DNA of 64,000 nt. It comes from Hymenobacter latericoloratus. GTDB lineage: Bacteria > Bacteroidota > Bacteroidia > Cytophagales > Hymenobacteraceae. Below are positions 61,606 to 64,000 of the stretch, piece by piece (position 1 is the stretch's first letter; each line of letters starts with the position of its first letter). Location: positions 806,001-870,000 of the forward strand of contig NZ_JACHNV010000001.1 of NCBI RefSeq assembly GCF_014199535.1, written 5' to 3'. The position numbers and the translations under genes were made by a program. Below the pieces are notes generated by a model that was not told where the DNA came from, made no database searches, and saw nothing but the letters and a program-made list of their open reading frames with translations.

Positions 61606-63315
61606 TTATTTCCGCAGCAGAAACGGCCCCAGTACCAGGGCATCGAGGCCGGAGCGCAGGTAGCAGTCCAGAGCATCGGCCGGCGACTCGACCAGAGGCA
61701 TGCCATTAAGGTTGAAGGACGTGTTGAGCAGCACCGGCACACCGCTGCGCCGCTCAAAAGTGAGCAGCAGCTCGTGAAACAGCGGATTGTCCTCGGCGCG
61801 CACGCTTTGCAGGCGGCCGGTGCCGTCGTCGTGCGTCACGGCCGGGAGCTGCTGCCGGGCCGCCGGCCGCAGCGGAAACACCTTTTCCATGAAGTAAGCC
61901 GTTTCGCCCGCCGGCAGCTCGAAAAACTCGTGCTGACGCTCCTCGGGCACGGCTGGGGCGAAGGGGCGAAAGGCTTCGCGGTACTTGATGCTGGCATTGA
62001 CCCGGTTTTTCATGTCGGGCCGGGTAGGGTTGGCCAGAATGCTGCGGTGCCCCAGCGCCCGCTGCCCCAGTTCCGAAGCGCCCTGAAACCACCCCAGCAC
62101 CTGCCCATCGTGGAGCAGAGCGGCCGTGACCGACAGCAGGTCGGCGGGGCGCTCGTAGCGCAGCTTGCGCCGCTGCAGCTCGGCCTCCATTTCCGCTTCG
62201 GCATATTCGCGCCCGAAAAAGTTATGCGTGCTGGCTGGGGCCACTGGCAGGGGTAGCCCCAGTAGGTATTGCCGGCCGTACAATGCACTGCCCACGCTGA
62301 TGCCCGTATCGTCGGGGGTGGCGCCGATGAATACTTCCTGGTAGGGCGTGTAGCGCGTGAGCTTGCCGTTGAGCACGGAGTTCATCAGCACGCCCCCGCC
62401 CAGCACCAGGCGGTGCCCACCGGTGCGGGCGTGTAGGTTGCGGAGCAGCTCACACACTACCTCCTCCGTGATGCGCTGTACAGCGGCCACGATATCAAAC
62501 TCGCGTTGGGTTGGCTCGGCGCCGGGGGGTAGGGGCGGCCCCAGCAACTCCACCAGCTTGGGCGAGTAGTAGTGCGGGGTGAAAAACAGGAAAAACTCGA
62601 AGTAGCGCAGGTCCAGCTCAAACTGCAAACCATTCACCTGAATGAGCGGCCGCAGCAGCTCATAATACGTCTGGGGGGTGCCGCGGGCGGCCAGGGCCAT
62701 AATTTTCCACTCGTCGCCGTTGGGCCGAAATCCCAGAAACTCCGTGAAAGCCCCATAGAAGAGGCCCAGCGAGTGGGGGGTGCGGTTAGCCGCCAGCTCC
62801 TGCAGGCCCGCCGCCGTGGCCATACCCAGCATTCCCGTGGTGGTTTCCCCAAACCCATCGGCCACGAAGAAATCAGCTTCGGCAAACCTGGATTGCAGCA
62901 GGGCATTGGCCAGGTGGGCGCGGTGGTGGTCCACGTAGTGCAGGCGCATCGGGGAGCCCCGTAGCCCCGTTAACGTTTGGCTGATGCTGCTGACGCCGCC
63001 CTGCAGCGCGGCCAACTCATTGAGGGTGAGCTGGGCCAGCTTGCCCCGGTTCTGCAGCGCATCAGCCAGGGGTTGCTGGGGCTGCAGCAGGTAGGGAGCC
63101 GGGTTCCAGCCGATAAACACATCCGAAATATCCGTCAGCTCAATGCCGGCCGTTTCGCAGCAGTACCGGATGGCCAGGCGCGGAAACGACTTGTCCTGCT
63201 TTATGCGGCTCAGCCTCTCCTCGGCAATGGCTACCCGCACCCGCCCATCGGGCCCCAGCAAGCAAGCCGACGAGTGAAAACCACTGCAGTTAATGCCGAG
63301 AATATGTTGTGCCAT
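61606..63315 (-). CDS. Carbamoyltransferase (NodU/CmcH family)
   Basis: The 569-residue enzyme has the Kae1/HypF-like N-terminal domain, with ILGINCSGFHSSACLL and VDHHRAHLANALL as metal-binding histidine motif (HHRAH), GDEWKIMALAARG, and GGGVLMNSVLNGKL. The C-terminal YrdC-like/CarbamT_C domain has FQGASELGQRALGHRSI and PVLLNTSFNLNGMPLVESP. It would transfer a carbamoyl group from carbamoyl phosphate to a hydroxyl or amino group of a natural product or glycan. No biosynthetic cluster is adjacent. A -7 box is at 63351-63358; the upstream ATG at 63453 is not supported. Confidence 0.92.
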   Translation of the reverse strand: MAQHILGINCSGFHSSACLLGPDGRVRVAIAEERLSRIKQDKSFPRLAIRYCCETAGIELTDISDVFIGWNPAPYLLQPQQPLADALQNRGKLAQLTLNELAALQGGVSSISQTLTGLRGSPMRLHYVDHHRAHLANALLQSRFAEADFFVADGFGETTTGMLGMATAAGLQELAANRTPHSLGLFYGAFTEFLGFRPNGDEWKIMALAARGTPQTYYELLRPLIQVNGLQFELDLRYFEFFLFFTPHYYSPKLVELLGPPLPPGAEPTQREFDIVAAVQRITEEVVCELLRNLHARTGGHRLVLGGGVLMNSVLNGKLTRYTPYQEVFIGATPDDTGISVGSALYGRQYLLGLPLPVAPASTHNFFGREYAEAEMEAELQRRKLRYERPADLLSVTAALLHDGQVLGWFQGASELGQRALGHRSILANPTRPDMKNRVNASIKYREAFRPFAPAVPEERQHEFFELPAGETAYFMEKVFPLRPAARQQLPAVTHDDGTGRLQSVRAEDNPLFHELLLTFERRSGVPVLLNTSFNLNGMPLVESPADALDCYLRSGLDALVLGPFLLRK

Positions 63316-63350
63316 CAGAAAAGCCAGAAGGAAAAAAGTCCGCGTCACCC

Positions 63351-63358
63351 CAAAAGTA
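63351..63358 (-). promoter_or_regulatory. -7 promoter box of the carbamoyltransferase gene
   Basis: CAAAagTA is TActTTTG on the minus strand, 36 bp before the ATG at 63315. Confidence 0.68.
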
Positions 63359-63422
63359 CACGCACCGGCGCGGCTAACCACGCTCCCATCACCCGGCAGC
63401 TCTTTCCTACCCCCAACCGCAC

Positions 63423-63450
63423 GAAAAAGCCCCGCCAAAGGCGGGGCTTT
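63423..63450 (-). terminator. Terminator of recQ
   Basis: The perfect 11-bp stem (63426-63436 with 63440-63450), loop AAA, has a T-run on the minus strand. Confidence 0.9.
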
Positions 63451-63471
63451 CAATCAGATGTGGCCGCAACC

Positions 63472-63512
63472 AAAATCCGCGAAATCCAAAGAATCTGCGT
63501 CAATTCGCGAGG
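63472..63512. repeat. AATCCGCGAAATCC repeat after recQ
   Basis: The bases AAAATCCGCGAAATCC, followed by AAGAATCTGCGTCAATTCGC, are a diverged relative of the ATCACGGATTTAGA family; it directly abuts the recQ stop codon. Confidence 0.55.
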
Positions 63513-64000
63513 TTAGTTGGCTACCTCGCTCAGGAACTTGATGCGCATTAAACGCAGGTCCTCCTCGGTGTAGTCGTCGGTCCCGAGTTCCTTGAGGGCC
63601 ACGGCAATATTATCGGTCTGGGCCGTCATGAAGTAGTCGTAGATTTCTTCCTGCCGCTCCTCGTCCAGCACCCCGTCGATGTAGTAATCGAGGTTGAGCT
63701 TGGTACCTGAGTAGCAGATGTGCTCGATTTCCTCCATCAGCTCCCGCATATCAATGCCCTTGGAGGAAGCAATTTCCTCCAGATCCATCTTTTTGTCGAT
63801 CTGCTGAATGATGTAAATCTTGATTTTTGACTTGTTGACGGCCGATTTCACCACCACGTCGGCGGCCGTGACAATGTCATTTTCGTCCACGTACTTCTGG
63901 ATCAGAGCCAGGAAAGGCGCACCAAACTTCTGGGCCTTGCCCTGGCCTACCCCCGAGACGTGGGCCAGGTCGTCCATCTTGGTGGGGAAAGTCGTGGCCA
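63513..64000 (-). CDS. recQ: ATP-dependent DNA helicase RecQ, C-terminal part (N-terminus beyond window)
   Basis: The frame is open from the stop at 63513 to the window edge, about 162 codons. The visible part starts in an HRDC domain (FPTKMDDLAHVSGVGQGKAQ) and continues into the acidic C-terminal helical region (LEEIASSKGIDMRELMEEIE, ending EEDLRLMRIKFLSEVAN). This C-terminal extension is typical of RecQ proteins of Bacteroidota. The internal ATG at 63977 is not the real start. RecQ unwinds DNA during recombination repair; the helicase motifs are outside the window. Confidence 0.88.
   Translation of the reverse strand, partial: ATTFPTKMDDLAHVSGVGQGKAQKFGAPFLALIQKYVDENDIVTAADVVVKSAVNKSKIKIYIIQQIDKKMDLEEIASSKGIDMRELMEEIEHICYSGTKLNLDYYIDGVLDEERQEEIYDYFMTAQTDNIAVALKELGTDDYTEEDLRLMRIKFLSEVAN

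Overview
The window is a 64 kb piece of chromosome that looks like a member of the Cytophagales, most likely Hymenobacter or a close relative (Bacteroidota). The evidence is the high GC content, many -7 boxes of the Bacteroidota type TAnnTTTG, a fused SecDF, a Cys-poor type B ribosomal protein L31, an alternative GlmU-like protein, BatD, a DUF4268 protein, a LytTR response regulator beside a propeller-type hybrid kinase, and a TonB receptor with a carboxypeptidase-regulatory-like N-terminal domain. No rRNA, tRNA, CRISPR array, insertion sequence or prophage was seen. Both ends cut a gene: a SpoIIE-type phosphatase at the left and recQ at the right.

Layout. 0-11 kb: phosphatase, guaB, a short-chain dehydrogenase, a DUF2490 protein, hrpB, a rhodanese, the NAD-salvage pair pnuC/NadR-type kinase, a mutarotase-like protein and a GNAT acetyltransferase. 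11-22 kb: a TPP riboswitch with its TonB receptor, glutaryl-CoA dehydrogenase, small exported proteins, a HIRAN protein, ruvB, a strikingly AT-rich orphan gene and queG. 22-26 kb: four ferritin-like genes arranged as two duplicated pairs. 26-45 kb: mostly housekeeping genes (batD, aroC, a VKGC/HTTM-like membrane protein, an ion antiporter, nfu, secDF, udk, rdgB, rpmE2, GlmU-like, DNA polymerase III delta', hemC, a cyclophilin, an RmlD-like reductase). 45-52 kb: an accessory-looking block. It holds two oligopeptide-type permeases and a substrate-binding lipoprotein with no ATPase, headed by a tiny gene whose product ends in three 13-residue repeats; a 513-residue all-helical protein of unknown function is divergent from it. 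52-64 kb: a PKD protein, a LytTR regulator with a 1217-residue hybrid kinase, a PorE-like OmpA protein, a TPR protein, bacilliredoxin, a carbamoyltransferase and recQ.

The most unusual region is 45.9-51.9 kb. An apparently exported repeat peptide, a peptide importer and a helical-repeat protein lie together, which is the gene set expected of a peptide export/re-import/sensing circuit. This is inference from gene content, not proof. The second most interesting feature is the duplicated pair of Tat/lipoprotein ferritin-like genes with acidic stretches after the lipid-anchored cysteine. Intergenic spaces carry several families of dispersed palindromic repeats, listed separately. Many start codons were chosen using the position of TAnnTTTG boxes, and the choices are noted in the entries.
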